A DNA stretch of 64,000 nt, from the NCBI GenBank assembly GCA_035610835.1, contig CM069457.1:43999319-44063318 (forward strand). Reading direction: 5' to 3'. Numbering within the stretch: position 1 is the first letter of the stretch; each line of letters starts with the position of its first letter. The notes below the pieces were generated by a model. That model had not been told where the DNA came from and did no database searches. It saw only the letters and a program-made list of their open reading frames with translations. Shown here piece after piece: positions 63,748 to 64,000 of this stretch. The position numbers and the translations under genes are program-made. This DNA comes from Ophiura sarsii. Its lineage: Eukaryota; Echinodermata; Ophiuroidea; Amphilepidida; Ophiuridae.

Positions 63748-63970
63748 TTATTAAGGAGCTTTCGATTTGGACGACGGACGCTTAAGGTGACACCTCGAGT
63801 CATGTGCGCATGCGTCGACTTAGCAATCCGTCGGTCGTCCAATTTCTGTCTTCGGCTGATTATTAGGGAGCTTTCGATTTGCACGATGGATGAATCTAGG
63901 AAGGTTGAATGACACTTTGCGTCATATGCGCATGCGTCAATGTTGTCATCCGTTGGTCCTCTAAATGCTA
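63748..63970. repeat. Two tandem palindromic units with TGCGCATGCG core
   Basis: GAGCTTTCGATTTG starts near 63755 and 63870. Each unit contains a TGCGCATGCGTC word and ends in an inverted version of its start (GGACGACGGACG with CGTCGGTCGTCC in the first). TGCGCATGCG is close to an NRF1 binding site. It looks like a MITE duplicated in tandem, or a CpG-bearing promoter-like patch. Confidence 0.65.
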
Positions 63971-64000
63971 CAACACGAAAAGAGACTACCAACCGTCGTG

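Overview
The window is animal genomic DNA. It is AT-rich, with long introns and intergenic spaces, many microsatellites, non-LTR retrotransposon pieces, tRNA-derived SINEs and miniature inverted-repeat elements (MITEs). Exon style and the frequent 'taggcctat' motif suggest a marine invertebrate deuterostome (echinoderm or hemichordate). That placement is inference; the species cannot be read from the sequence. A 100-N assembly gap lies at 1008-1107.

The only convincing host genes are two paralogous plus-strand receptor genes in direct tandem. Copy A (2221-17185) enters the window without its 5' exons. It has five complete fibronectin type III (FN3) exons, a sixth FN3 split over two exons, a transmembrane exon and a last exon for the cytoplasmic tail. 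Copy B (29724-57068) looks complete: a signal-peptide exon, nine one-exon FN3 domains, a tenth FN3 split by a phase-0 intron, a transmembrane exon and the same tail. Its 14 exons add up to 1185 codons plus a stop, with all phases agreeing. The tail has no enzyme domain. It has six tyrosines conserved in both copies, including a YxxV-x7-YxxL pair (ITAM-like) and a C-terminal Y-x-N site. I read these as FN3-only phosphotyrosine-signalling receptors, possibly adhesion or immune; I do not recognise a named family.

Layout: 1-2220, repeats and the gap; 2221-17185, gene A; 17186-28770, sequence downstream of A, collinear with 57069-63360 downstream of B but broken by a 1.8-kb LINE insertion, a 4.4-kb A-only block and a CAA tract; 28808-29552, a mariner-type MITE just before gene B; 29724-57068, gene B, whose introns carry a foldback element, a broken Tc1/mariner transposon (34960-38102) with a second foldback element nested in its transposase, an antisense RTE-like LINE (43921-46616) and a LINE 3' end (48760-49100); 57069-64000, downstream of B, with two MITEs whose empty sites survive beside A, a 276-bp tandem duplication, a ~600-bp tandem repeat rich in AGGTCA half-sites, and short palindromic repeats.

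The A/B pair acts as an internal clock. Insertions present in one copy and absent from the other must postdate the duplication, and several keep clear target-site duplications. All exon calls were made by eye from splice sites, phase and paralogue comparison; no alignment or database search was run.
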